From Citromicrobium sp. (GTDB lineage Bacteria > Pseudomonadota > Alphaproteobacteria > Sphingomonadales > Sphingomonadaceae), in assembly GCA_003248395.1 (NCBI GenBank), contig QFNA01000108.1, forward strand, positions 1-16,085: 16,085 nucleotides of DNA, given 5' to 3'. Position 1 is the first letter of the stretch. Each line of letters begins with the position of its first letter. Below are positions 7,192 through 13,876 of this stretch, one piece after another. Made by a program: the position numbers and the translations under genes. A model generated the notes under the pieces. That model had not been told where the DNA came from and did not search any database. It saw nothing but the letters and a program-made list of their open reading frames with translations.

Positions 7192-7728
7192 CTACTTCTT
7201 GTTGTCCTCGTAACGCTGGATCGATTCCTCGATCACCCGCCGGGCGTCGGCGGCATCGCCCCAATTGCCCACGCGGACCCACTTTTCCTTCTCGAGATCC
7301 TTGTAGTGGGTGAAGAAGTGCTCGATCTGCTGGAAGATGATCGAGGGCAGATCCTTGGTTTCGCCGACATCCGAATAGTAGGGAAAGGTCGAATCGATCG
7401 GCACGCAGACGAGTTTCTCGTCGCCGCCATGCTCGTCTTCGAGGTTGAGCACGCCGATCGGGCGGGCGCGCACCACGCATCCTGCAATAAAGGGCGAACG
7501 CGCGATGACCAGCGCATCGAGCGGATCGCCATCGGGGCTGAGCGTGTGCGGGACGAAGCCGTAATTGGCCGGATAGCGCATCGGCGTGTGCAGGATCCGG
7601 TCGACGAACAGCGCACCCGATTCCTTGTCGAACTCGTATTTGACCGGCTCGCCGCCGGTGGGAACTTCGATGATGACGTTGAGCGAGTTGGGCGGATTGT
7701 CGCCCGTAGGGATCAGATCGATACGCAT
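7192..7728 (-). CDS. ppa: Inorganic pyrophosphatase
   Basis: This is a cytosolic family I soluble pyrophosphatase, which hydrolyses pyrophosphate to two phosphates with Mg2+ and so drives biosynthetic reactions such as aminoacylation and SAM synthesis. The 178-residue length is typical of bacterial PPases. The PROSITE-type signature DGDPLDA is at 66-72. Other active-site elements are KYEFDKESG (30-38), RYPANYGFVP (51-60) and the C-terminal KDLEKEKWVRVGNWG segment. The chosen ATG at 7728 gives the canonical start MRIDLIPTG; upstream codons in the same frame are not conserved-looking. A purine-rich AAGAGAG lies a few bases upstream. The gene is convergent with the MscS gene (25-base gap) and divergent from hisS (145 bases between). 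Confidence 0.96.
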   Translation of the reverse strand: MRIDLIPTGDNPPNSLNVIIEVPTGGEPVKYEFDKESGALFVDRILHTPMRYPANYGFVPHTLSPDGDPLDALVIARSPFIAGCVVRARPIGVLNLEDEHGGDEKLVCVPIDSTFPYYSDVGETKDLPSIIFQQIEHFFTHYKDLEKEKWVRVGNWGDAADARRVIEESIQRYEDNKK

Positions 7729-7873
7729 TGCGGCTCTCTTCGTAGGTTTGCGGCTCCTGCCCGCCAAGAAGCGGAAAGGATGGCGGCCCCTCTCCCCAGA
7801 AAGACTTCGCGGGGGCCGATAGCGGCTGGTGACGGATTGCGGAAGGGGGCAGTTCGCTCTAATCGCGCGGCCC

Positions 7874-9106
7874 ATGGCAAAAACACCGCAGGCCATCCGT
7901 GGCACACAGGATATTTTCGGACCCGAGGCGGAAGCCTTCGCCTTCGTGGTCGATACGTTCGAGCGCGTGCGCAAGCTCTACCGCTTCCGCCGGGCCGAAA
8001 TGCCGGTGTTCGAGAAGACCGAGGTGTTTGCCCGCTCGATCGGCGAGACGACCGATATCGTGTCGAAGGAAATGTATTCCTTCGAGGATCGCGGCGGCGA
8101 GAGCCTGACGCTGCGTCCCGAATTCACCGCCGGCATCGCGCGCGCCTACCTCTCCAACGGCTGGCAGCAGCACGCGCCGGTCAAGCTGGCGACCCACGGC
8201 CCGCTGTTCCGCTACGAGCGCCCGCAGAAGGGCCGCTATCGCCAGTTCCACCAGATCGACGCGGAGATCATCGGTGCGGCTGAACCGCAGGCCGATGTCG
8301 AGCTGCTGGCGATGGCCGACCAGTTGCTCAAGGAACTCGGCATTACCGGCGTGACGTTGCATCTCAACACGCTGGGTGATGGCGACAGCCGCGAAGCCTG
8401 GCGCGCCGCGCTGGTCGAGCATTTTCGCAGCGTGAAGGACGAGCTCTCCGAAGATTCGCAGGAACGGCTGGAGAAGAACCCGCTGCGCATCCTCGATTCC
8501 AAGGACCGCCGCGACCAACAGTTCGTCGCCGACGCGCCGAAGATCGACCAGTTCCTGTCCGACGATGCGCGGGCGTTTTTCGACGCGGTGACCAGCGGCC
8601 TCGATGCGGCAGGCGTAAAATGGACGCGTGCCGAAAGCCTCGTGCGCGGCCTCGACTATTACCGCCACACCGCCTTCGAGTTCATTCCCGACGAGGGCAG
8701 CGAGGCAGCCGGCAAGCTCGGCAGCCAGAGCACGATTTTGGGCGGCGGCCGCTATGACGGCCTCATGGAAAGCCTCGGCGGTACGCCCACGCCCGCGGTC
8801 GGCTGGGCTGCGGGAATCGAACGGCTGGCGATGCTGGTGGGGGAAAAGGGCGAGCCGGAATGCGATCTCATCGTAGTTGTCGAGGATGATGATCGCATCG
8901 CGGAAGCACTTGGACTGCTGAAGCAGGTTCGTTCTGAAGGCTTTACTGGAGAGCTGATTGCAGGAGGCTCGCCGCGCAAGCGATACGACAAGGCGGTGAA
9001 GCGTTCACCAGAAGTGATCCTCTCGTTGCAGCGCGAAATGGCACACAGCGTTTCGCACGATGATTTCGACGCTGCTGTTTTGACCGCAATCAAAGCTTAT
9101 ATGTAA
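7874..9106 (+). CDS. hisS: Histidyl-tRNA synthetase
   Basis: This class II aminoacyl-tRNA synthetase charges tRNA-His. It has 410 residues. The N-terminus is QAIRGTQDIFGPE, motif 2 is GPLFRYERPQKGRYRQFHQ (from residue 109), the histidine-binding loop is RGLDYYRHT (from 258) and motif 3 is GGGRYDGL...GWAAGIERL (about 290-318). ATG 7874 gives the canonical MAK start; an upstream in-frame GTG at 7829 is less likely. The catalytic core is entirely ordinary. The C-terminal anticodon-binding domain (from about 332) is short and poorly conserved: it lacks the usual VxLGexE...vkdL..geQ strand pattern, and its DNA has about 53% GC by hand count (8881-9106) against roughly 65% just upstream. The stop lies inside the left arm of a palindromic repeat. 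Confidence 0.95.
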   Translation: MAKTPQAIRGTQDIFGPEAEAFAFVVDTFERVRKLYRFRRAEMPVFEKTEVFARSIGETTDIVSKEMYSFEDRGGESLTLRPEFTAGIARAYLSNGWQQHAPVKLATHGPLFRYERPQKGRYRQFHQIDAEIIGAAEPQADVELLAMADQLLKELGITGVTLHLNTLGDGDSREAWRAALVEHFRSVKDELSEDSQERLEKNPLRILDSKDRRDQQFVADAPKIDQFLSDDARAFFDAVTSGLDAAGVKWTRAESLVRGLDYYRHTAFEFIPDEGSEAAGKLGSQSTILGGGRYDGLMESLGGTPTPAVGWAAGIERLAMLVGEKGEPECDLIVVVEDDDRIAEALGLLKQVRSEGFTGELIAGGSPRKRYDKAVKRSPEVILSLQREMAHSVSHDDFDAAVLTAIKAYM

Positions 9107-9219
9107 CCGTCACCCCGGACTTGATCCGGGGTGGTGCTTTTCTTCGAACGCCACGCTTGCCGCAAGAAGCCCGATCCCGGATCAAGTCCGGGATGACGAC
9201 CTCATAAGTGGTGACGGTT
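9105..9219. repeat. Compound REP-like palindromic element
   Basis: Two hairpin units with the same core sit in opposite orientation. The left is CACCCCGGA (9111-9119), loop CTTGA, TCCGGGGTG (9125-9133). The right is ATCCCGGA (9174-9181), loop TCAAG, TCCGGGAT (9187-9194). The two units are about 25-base inverted copies of one another with two differences. The whole is bounded by a perfect 10-bp inverted repeat AACCGTCACC (9105-9114) and GGTGACGGTT (9210-9219), whose left arm includes the last two bases of the hisS stop. The CCCGGACTTGATCCGGG core resembles multi-copy intergenic palindromes of alphaproteobacteria (recalled, not searched). There is no T-tract, so this is not a classical terminator, though it could stabilise the hisS mRNA end. 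Confidence 0.85.
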
Positions 9220-9367
9220 TGAGAGGTTTGGCCTTTCCTACATATCCCTGACCCGGCTATGCCCCTCGACCGGCGCCCGCAATCCTGCCGGAACGAAGCG
9301 CCTTGCCAAAGATCATTTCGCCGCCCCACATTACCCACAACCACAGCTATGCAACCCCGAATTCCGC

Positions 9368-9387
9368 GTGAACTTTGAGTGAACTTT
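9368..9387 (+). repeat. Direct repeat GTGAACTTT with 11-bp period
   Basis: GTGAACTTT occurs at 9368-9376 and again at 9379-9387, so the copies are one helical turn apart, directly upstream of the prfA start (9393). It could be a regulator site, a slippage duplication or simply part of the leader. The second copy would lie inside the coding frame if the TTG at 9375 were used as the start. Confidence 0.5.
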
Positions 9388-9392
9388 CGTCC

Positions 9393-10400
9393 ATGACCAT
9401 CCCCGCAGAACGCCTCGACCAGATCGCCCATCGCTTCGCCGAGCTCGCCGAGCTTGAGCCGGTGGCGAAGGTCGCTGCCGAGGTGAAGGCGGCGCGCGAG
9501 GAAGTGGCCAGCCTTGAGGACATGCTCGCCGACCCCGAAATGAAGGCGATGGCAGAGGAAGAACTGGCCGCGCTGAAGAAGCGCCTGCCCGAGGCGGAGC
9601 ACGAGCTGGCCATCGCCATGCTCCCGCGCGACAGCGCCGACAACAAGCCCGCCATGCTGGAAATCCGCGCCGGCACGGGCGGTGACGAGGCGGCGCTGTT
9701 CGCTGGCGACCTCTATCGCATGTATGAACGCTATGCGGCGGAGCAGGGCTGGAAAGTCGAGCCGGTCAGCATGAATGCCAGCGAAGTCGGTGGCTTCAAG
9801 GAAATCGTCGCCAATGTCGCGGGGCAGGGCGTCTTCGCCAAGCTCAAGTTCGAAAGCGGGGTCCACCGCGTCCAGCGCGTGCCAGAGACCGAGAGCGGCG
9901 GGCGCATCCATACGTCTGCGGCGACCGTGGCGGTGCTGCCCGAGCCGGACGAGGTCGATGTCCAGATCGATGCGGGCGACCTCAAGATCGATACCTATCG
10001 CGCGAGCGGTGCGGGCGGTCAGCACGTCAACACCACCGACAGTGCGATCCGCATTACTCACCTGCCCACCGGTACGGTGGTCACCTGCCAGGATGCGCGC
10101 AGCCAGCACAAGAACAAGGAAAAGGCGATGCAGGTGCTGCGCACGCGCCTCTACGATGCGCAGCGCGAGGTGACGCAGGGGGCCGAGGCCGAGGCGCGCA
10201 AGGCGATGGTCGGCAGCGGCGACCGCAGCGAACGCATCCGCACTTATAATTTCCCGCAAGGTCGCGTGACGGACCACCGCATCGGGCTGACCCTGCAGAA
10301 GCTGCCGCAGATTATCGCGGGTCCGGGCCTCGGCGAACTGGTCGACGCGCTCATCGCCGAAGACGAAGCCAAGCGGCTTGCGGCGATGAGTGACGGATAG
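9393..10400 (+). CDS. prfA: Peptide chain release factor 1
   Basis: RF1 recognises UAA and UAG stop codons and triggers peptidyl-tRNA hydrolysis on the ribosome. The stop-codon-reading tripeptide PxT is P164-E165-T166, in RVPETESGGRIHTS. The catalytic GGQ is 208-210, in GAGGQHVNTTDSAIRITHLPTG. RAGTGGDEAALFAGDL and SGDRSERIRTYNFPQGRVTDHRI are typical. At 335 residues it is about 25 shorter than E. coli RF1 (360). From AELEPV onwards it aligns without gaps, but only 18 residues precede this point instead of about 42, so part of domain 1 is absent in frame. The TTG at 9375 would add only six residues. prmC begins 7 bases after the stop, which fits a co-transcribed substrate-enzyme pair. Confidence 0.95.
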   Translation: MTIPAERLDQIAHRFAELAELEPVAKVAAEVKAAREEVASLEDMLADPEMKAMAEEELAALKKRLPEAEHELAIAMLPRDSADNKPAMLEIRAGTGGDEAALFAGDLYRMYERYAAEQGWKVEPVSMNASEVGGFKEIVANVAGQGVFAKLKFESGVHRVQRVPETESGGRIHTSAATVAVLPEPDEVDVQIDAGDLKIDTYRASGAGGQHVNTTDSAIRITHLPTGTVVTCQDARSQHKNKEKAMQVLRTRLYDAQREVTQGAEAEARKAMVGSGDRSERIRTYNFPQGRVTDHRIGLTLQKLPQIIAGPGLGELVDALIAEDEAKRLAAMSDG

Positions 10401-10407
10401 AGCTGGT

Positions 10408-11226
10408 ATGACGGTTGCCGATGGCATCCGTGCCGCCGCCGAGCGCCTCGCTTTAACCAGCGAAACCGCTCGGCTCGATGCCGAACTGCTGATGGCGCAT
10501 GCGCTGGGCATGGATCGGTCGGACATGCTGCTCCGCGCCATGCGCGCCGATGTGCCCGAAAGCTATGCAGCTCTGGTCGCGCGCCGTTCGCGGCGCGAGC
10601 CGGTCGCGCATATCCTCGGCCATCAGGAATTCTTCGGGCGGGTCTTCAAGGTTACGTCCGACACGCTCATCCCCCGCGGCGACAGCGAAGTGCTGGTCGA
10701 GGCGGCGCTGGAACTGAAACCCGATGCCAGGCGCGTGCTCGACCTCGGCACGGGGACGGGCGCGTTGCTGCTCAGCGTGATTGCCGAGACGGCTGCCGAA
10801 GGCGTCGGGACCGATCGCTCGCCGGCGGCGCTGGCCATCGCGCATGACAATGCCGATACTCTCGGCCTCGAAGCGCGGGTCCGTTTCCACCTGCTCGACT
10901 GGCGGATGGAGGGCTGGGCGGATGATCTCGGGCGCTTCGACCTGGTGCTGTGCAATCCGCCCTATGTCGAAGAGGGTGCGGTGCTCGATCCAGATGTGCG
11001 CGATTACGAGCCGGCCTCGGCACTCTTCGCCGGGCCGGAGGGGCTTGACGACTATCGCGTGATCGTGCCGCAGCTTGGCAAGCTGCTTTGTCCCGGCGGT
11101 GTGGCGATCCTTGAAATCGGCGCCTCGCAGGCCGATTCGCTGGAGGCGCTGGCGCTCGCCGCGCAGCTCTCCTGCGCACTGCGGCGGGACCTTGCGAATC
11201 GGCCTCGCGCAGTAATTCTTTCCTAG
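10408..11226 (+). CDS. prmC: Peptide chain release factor N5-glutamine methyltransferase
   Basis: PrmC uses SAM to methylate the glutamine of the GGQ motif in RF1 and RF2, which is needed for efficient termination. The helical N-terminal substrate-recognition domain covers about 1-75 and contains GHQEFFGRVFKV. The Rossmann methyltransferase domain has SAM motif I VLDLGTGTGALLLSV and the catalytic NPPY at 183-186 (LVLCNPPYVE), which holds the target glutamine. The length of 272 is normal. The loop usually reading LIPRPxTE is LIPRGDSE here, a variant I believe occurs in related bacteria. ATG 10408 is chosen, 7 bases after the prfA stop; an overlapping GTG at 10390 is the alternative. Its substrate prfA is directly upstream. 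Confidence 0.95.
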   Translation: MTVADGIRAAAERLALTSETARLDAELLMAHALGMDRSDMLLRAMRADVPESYAALVARRSRREPVAHILGHQEFFGRVFKVTSDTLIPRGDSEVLVEAALELKPDARRVLDLGTGTGALLLSVIAETAAEGVGTDRSPAALAIAHDNADTLGLEARVRFHLLDWRMEGWADDLGRFDLVLCNPPYVEEGAVLDPDVRDYEPASALFAGPEGLDDYRVIVPQLGKLLCPGGVAILEIGASQADSLEALALAAQLSCALRRDLANRPRAVILS

Positions 11227-11256
11227 AGGGGTTGGCAAAGGCGATTCGACCCTTTA

Positions 11257-11277
11257 CCTCTGGCCACAGGCCAGTGG
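11257..11277 (+). other. Stable hairpin downstream of prmC
   Basis: CCTCTGGCC (11257-11265) pairs with GGCCAGTGG (11269-11277) across a 3-base ACA loop with one T-T mismatch. It lies 30 bases after the prmC stop. The lack of a T-run makes it a weak terminator candidate; it may instead mark an mRNA 3' end. The rest of the 237-base gap up to 11463 contains a TATGAT (11324-11329) that could be a -10 box, but no convincing -35. Confidence 0.4.
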
Positions 11278-11463
11278 TGCGCTTTGCAATGCGACCCACC
11301 GGTTCCAGCTCCGACATGGCAGTTATGATGCGCGGCCTTGGCCTCGCATATCATGCACAGAAGCGGAGCAAGCGCCATGCGAATGATCGCATGTGCACAA
11401 GGGGTCACACGGCAGAATGCGGGCAGGGGTCCGCGCCGTGTTATGAATGAGGACGATTAGCCC

Positions 11464-12159
11464 TTGAACAATAATCGCAATAACCGCCGTCGCGGACGCA
11501 ATAACAATCGCAGTCAGGGTGGTGGCAATTCCGCCAACCGGATCGACAGCCGCGCACGCGGCAATGCGCCGCAACTGCTCGACAAGTACAAGAAGCTGGC
11601 ACAGGATGCCCAGCACAATGGCGACCGCGTGCAGGCCGAATACTACCTGCAGTTCGCCGATCACTATTTCCGCGTCATCGCCGACAACAAGGCCCGCCAG
11701 GACGAGGCCCGTGCCAAGCGTGACGAAGACCGCCAGGCAAACGACGACGACGACGGTTCGGACGACGACGGCGACGACCGCCGCCGCACCCGGCGGACCC
11801 GCTCGCGCGACGAGGACGATCGCCAGCAGGATCAGCGTCAGGACAGGGGCGACACGCGCAAACGCCGTTCGCGCCGCTCTTCCGAAGACGACGGCGACGG
11901 CGACGACGGCAATGCTTTCGAGCCGTCCGAAAACCCCTTCACCCGCAAGGACGAGGACGAGGCGCCCAAGAAGCGCCGTGCGCCGCGCAAGACGAAGAAG
12001 ACCGACGAAGGCGCCACTGGCTCGGAAGGCGAAATCGACGCATCCGCACTGCCGCCTTCGATCGCGAATGGTTCGGGCGGCGACGATGCGCCTGCTGCCA
12101 AGCCCGCCACACGTCGGCGGCGCAAGGTAGAGAGCGAGGACGTCGGCGCTGTCGGGTAA
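11464..12159 (+). CDS. DUF4167 domain-containing protein
   Basis: This is an uncharacterised alphaproteobacterial protein, in my recollection commonly found after prfA-prmC, as here. The N-terminus (1-26) is extremely rich in Arg and Asn and may bind RNA or other polyanions; that is inference. The conserved DUF4167 core is at about 27-80 (RIDSRARGNAPQLLDKYKKL, then AQHNGDRVQAEYYLQFADHYFRV). The remaining 150 residues are low-complexity alternating acidic (Asp runs) and basic stretches, certainly disordered. The start must be the TTG at 11464: an in-frame TAG lies at 11458-11460 and the Arg/Asn-rich start follows at once. A Shine-Dalgarno-like TGAGGA (11448-11453) is 10 bases upstream. The total length is 231 residues. 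Confidence 0.9.
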   Translation: MNNNRNNRRRGRNNNRSQGGGNSANRIDSRARGNAPQLLDKYKKLAQDAQHNGDRVQAEYYLQFADHYFRVIADNKARQDEARAKRDEDRQANDDDDGSDDDGDDRRRTRRTRSRDEDDRQQDQRQDRGDTRKRRSRRSSEDDGDGDDGNAFEPSENPFTRKDEDEAPKKRRAPRKTKKTDEGATGSEGEIDASALPPSIANGSGGDDAPAAKPATRRRRKVESEDVGAVG

Positions 12160-12249
12160 TCCGGCTGCCGACGCTCCCTTTCTGACCGGTTCTCTGCTGG
12201 CGGGCGCTTTCGCTTGCGCTCGTCGCGTCCGGCCTTAACAGGCGGGGCG

Positions 12250-13845
12250 ATGGATCGACTGACTGATTTCGCCCTGCGGCATCCCAAATGGGCCGCGCTG
12301 GTGCTCGGACTGGCTGCAGCGACCGGATACCCGCCGCTGGGCCTGTGGCCGCTGGCGCTGGTTGCCATGGGGGCTTTCGTCTGGCTGCTGCATCGCAGCG
12401 CAGACCGTAAATCCGCCTTCACCCAGGGCTGGCTGTTCGGCGTCGCGCATTTCACCCTGACCAACAATTGGATCGCGACGGCGTTTACCTATCAGGCGGA
12501 AATGCCTGCGGTGCTCGGCTGGGTCGCGGTGCCGCTGCTCTCGCTCTACCTCGCGGTATGGCCTGCGCTCGCCGCGCTGGCGGCAAAGCTGATCGGCCGC
12601 GACCGTCCTCTATGGCTGTTCGCGCTGGTTTTCGGCGCGTGCTGGATCGCGGCCGAATGGTTTCGCAGCTGGGTCTTCACTGGCTATGCTTGGGGTCCGT
12701 TCTCGCTATCGTTGCTGGGTGGATGGAGCCGCCCCGGCGTCGCGGCGCTCTTGCCGTGGACCGGAACCTATGCGCTGTCGGGTCTGGCTGTGGCATTGTG
12801 CGGGATCGGCGCATGGCTGACGGCGGCGCGGCGGTGGGTGCCGCTTGGCGCGCTCGCTCTCGCGGCCATCGCAGGCATGCTGTTGCCGGCCGGATTGCCG
12901 CGAGACGGGATCCTGCCGCTGACGCTGGTGCAGCCCAATCTGCGGCAGGAAGAAATCGACGATCCGACGAAATACGAGGAGCAGTTCCAGCGGATCGCAG
13001 CGCTTTCCCGTCCGCGCAGGCAAGCGGTCCAACGGCTCGTGCTCTGGCCCGAGAGCGGCGTCCCCGACTACCTTCGAGGCGGCTATCCGCAGCGCTATTA
13101 CGATCAGATGACGGCGGGCGGCAGCCCGATTTTCGCGCGCTACCGGATCGGCCAGGCGATCGGAGAGGGTTCGCTCTTGCTGACCGGCGCCGTCGATCTG
13201 GAAATGGGCGATGTCGATGGCAGGTTGCGCGCCGTGGGCGCCTACAACGCGATCACGCCGGTGCGCGCCGACGGAACGCTCGGACCGCGTTATGCCAAGG
13301 CGCATCTGGTGCCCTATGGCGAATATCTGCCCATGCGCGCGCTGCTGGAACCGATCGGGCTTTCGCGCCTCGTGGCCGGGACGCTGGACTTCGTTCCCGG
13401 TCCCGGCCCGCAGACAATCGGGCTGGGCGCGTGGGGCAAGGCGGGGATGCAGATCTGCTACGAGATCGTCTTTTCCGGCGAGGTGGTCGAGCGCGGCGAC
13501 CGGCCCGACTATATTTTCAACCCGTCGAACGATGGTTGGTTCGGCTATTGGGGACCCCCGCAACATCTGGGTCAGGCGCGCATGCGCGCGATAGAGGAAG
13601 GGCTCCCGGTGCTGCGTTCGACCACGACCGGGATCAGCGCCGTCATCGATGCCCGCGGGGTGGTTCGCAACCATATCGGACGCGGCGAGGCAGCGCGCAT
13701 CGATACGCTGGTCCCGCCTGCGCACGCGCCGACGCTGTTCGCGCGTGCGGGCCACTGGCTGACGCTGGCGTGGACGCTCGCGCTGCTGGCGCTGTCGGCG
13801 GTTGCCATCGGCCTCGCCCGCCGTTACGGGTCCGGCAGCACATAA
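12250..13845 (+). CDS. lnt: Apolipoprotein N-acyltransferase
   Basis: Lnt is an inner-membrane enzyme that adds the third acyl chain, from phospholipid, to the N-terminal cysteine of lipoproteins. It is the last maturation step before Lol transport. It has 531 residues. Five or six membrane helices fill about 15-225, and a periplasmic nitrilase-like domain follows, starting LTLVQPNLRQEEI. The Glu-Lys-Cys triad is visible: E268 in LWPESGVP, K350 in KAHLVPYGEYLP and C403 in QICYEIVF. NPSNDGWFG and a final C-terminal helix (about 500-522) complete the fold. ATG 12250 has AGGCGGGG just upstream; an in-frame start at 12214 is less likely. The stop overlaps an operator-like palindrome, and metK follows 31 bases later. 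Confidence 0.96.
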   Translation: MDRLTDFALRHPKWAALVLGLAAATGYPPLGLWPLALVAMGAFVWLLHRSADRKSAFTQGWLFGVAHFTLTNNWIATAFTYQAEMPAVLGWVAVPLLSLYLAVWPALAALAAKLIGRDRPLWLFALVFGACWIAAEWFRSWVFTGYAWGPFSLSLLGGWSRPGVAALLPWTGTYALSGLAVALCGIGAWLTAARRWVPLGALALAAIAGMLLPAGLPRDGILPLTLVQPNLRQEEIDDPTKYEEQFQRIAALSRPRRQAVQRLVLWPESGVPDYLRGGYPQRYYDQMTAGGSPIFARYRIGQAIGEGSLLLTGAVDLEMGDVDGRLRAVGAYNAITPVRADGTLGPRYAKAHLVPYGEYLPMRALLEPIGLSRLVAGTLDFVPGPGPQTIGLGAWGKAGMQICYEIVFSGEVVERGDRPDYIFNPSNDGWFGYWGPPQHLGQARMRAIEEGLPVLRSTTTGISAVIDARGVVRNHIGRGEAARIDTLVPPAHAPTLFARAGHWLTLAWTLALLALSAVAIGLARRYGSGST

Positions 13846-13860
13846 AGAAGTCTTTATATC
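13841..13860. promoter_or_regulatory. Palindromic operator-like site upstream of metK
   Basis: CATAAAGAAGTCTTTATATC contains the perfect dyad ATAAAGA-AG-TCTTTAT (13842-13848 and 13851-13857). It lies 17 bases before the metK start codon and overlaps the lnt stop (13843-13845). It closely resembles the CATAAAGATATCTTTATATC-type motif that I recall for SahR, an ArsR-family regulator of methionine-cycle genes in Proteobacteria. Because metK makes SAM, the association is sensible. As RNA it could also form a short hairpin, so an RNA-level role is not excluded. The sequence is far AT-richer than its surroundings. Confidence 0.55.
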
Positions 13861-13876
13861 CATTTCCGGGGTCTCC

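Noticed and set aside
6985..8283. Continuous open frame from the channel gene running through ppa and into hisS
   Set aside because: It is antisense to ppa and out of frame with hisS, and it has no recognisable domain. It is an artefact of the frameshift in the channel gene and low stop density at high GC.
11284..11463. Possible promoter or small RNA in the gap before the DUF4167 gene
   Set aside because: TATGAT at 11324 has no partner -35 at the right distance, and no structured RNA is evident.
12177..12240. Repeated CGCTTTCGCTTGCGCTCG-like run between the DUF4167 gene and lnt
   Set aside because: It is a degenerate simple repeat with no clean unit or dyad; no site can be supported.
13846..13876. 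SAM riboswitch upstream of metK
   Set aside because: The gap is only 31 bases, too short for the SAM-binding RNA classes I know; a protein operator fits better.
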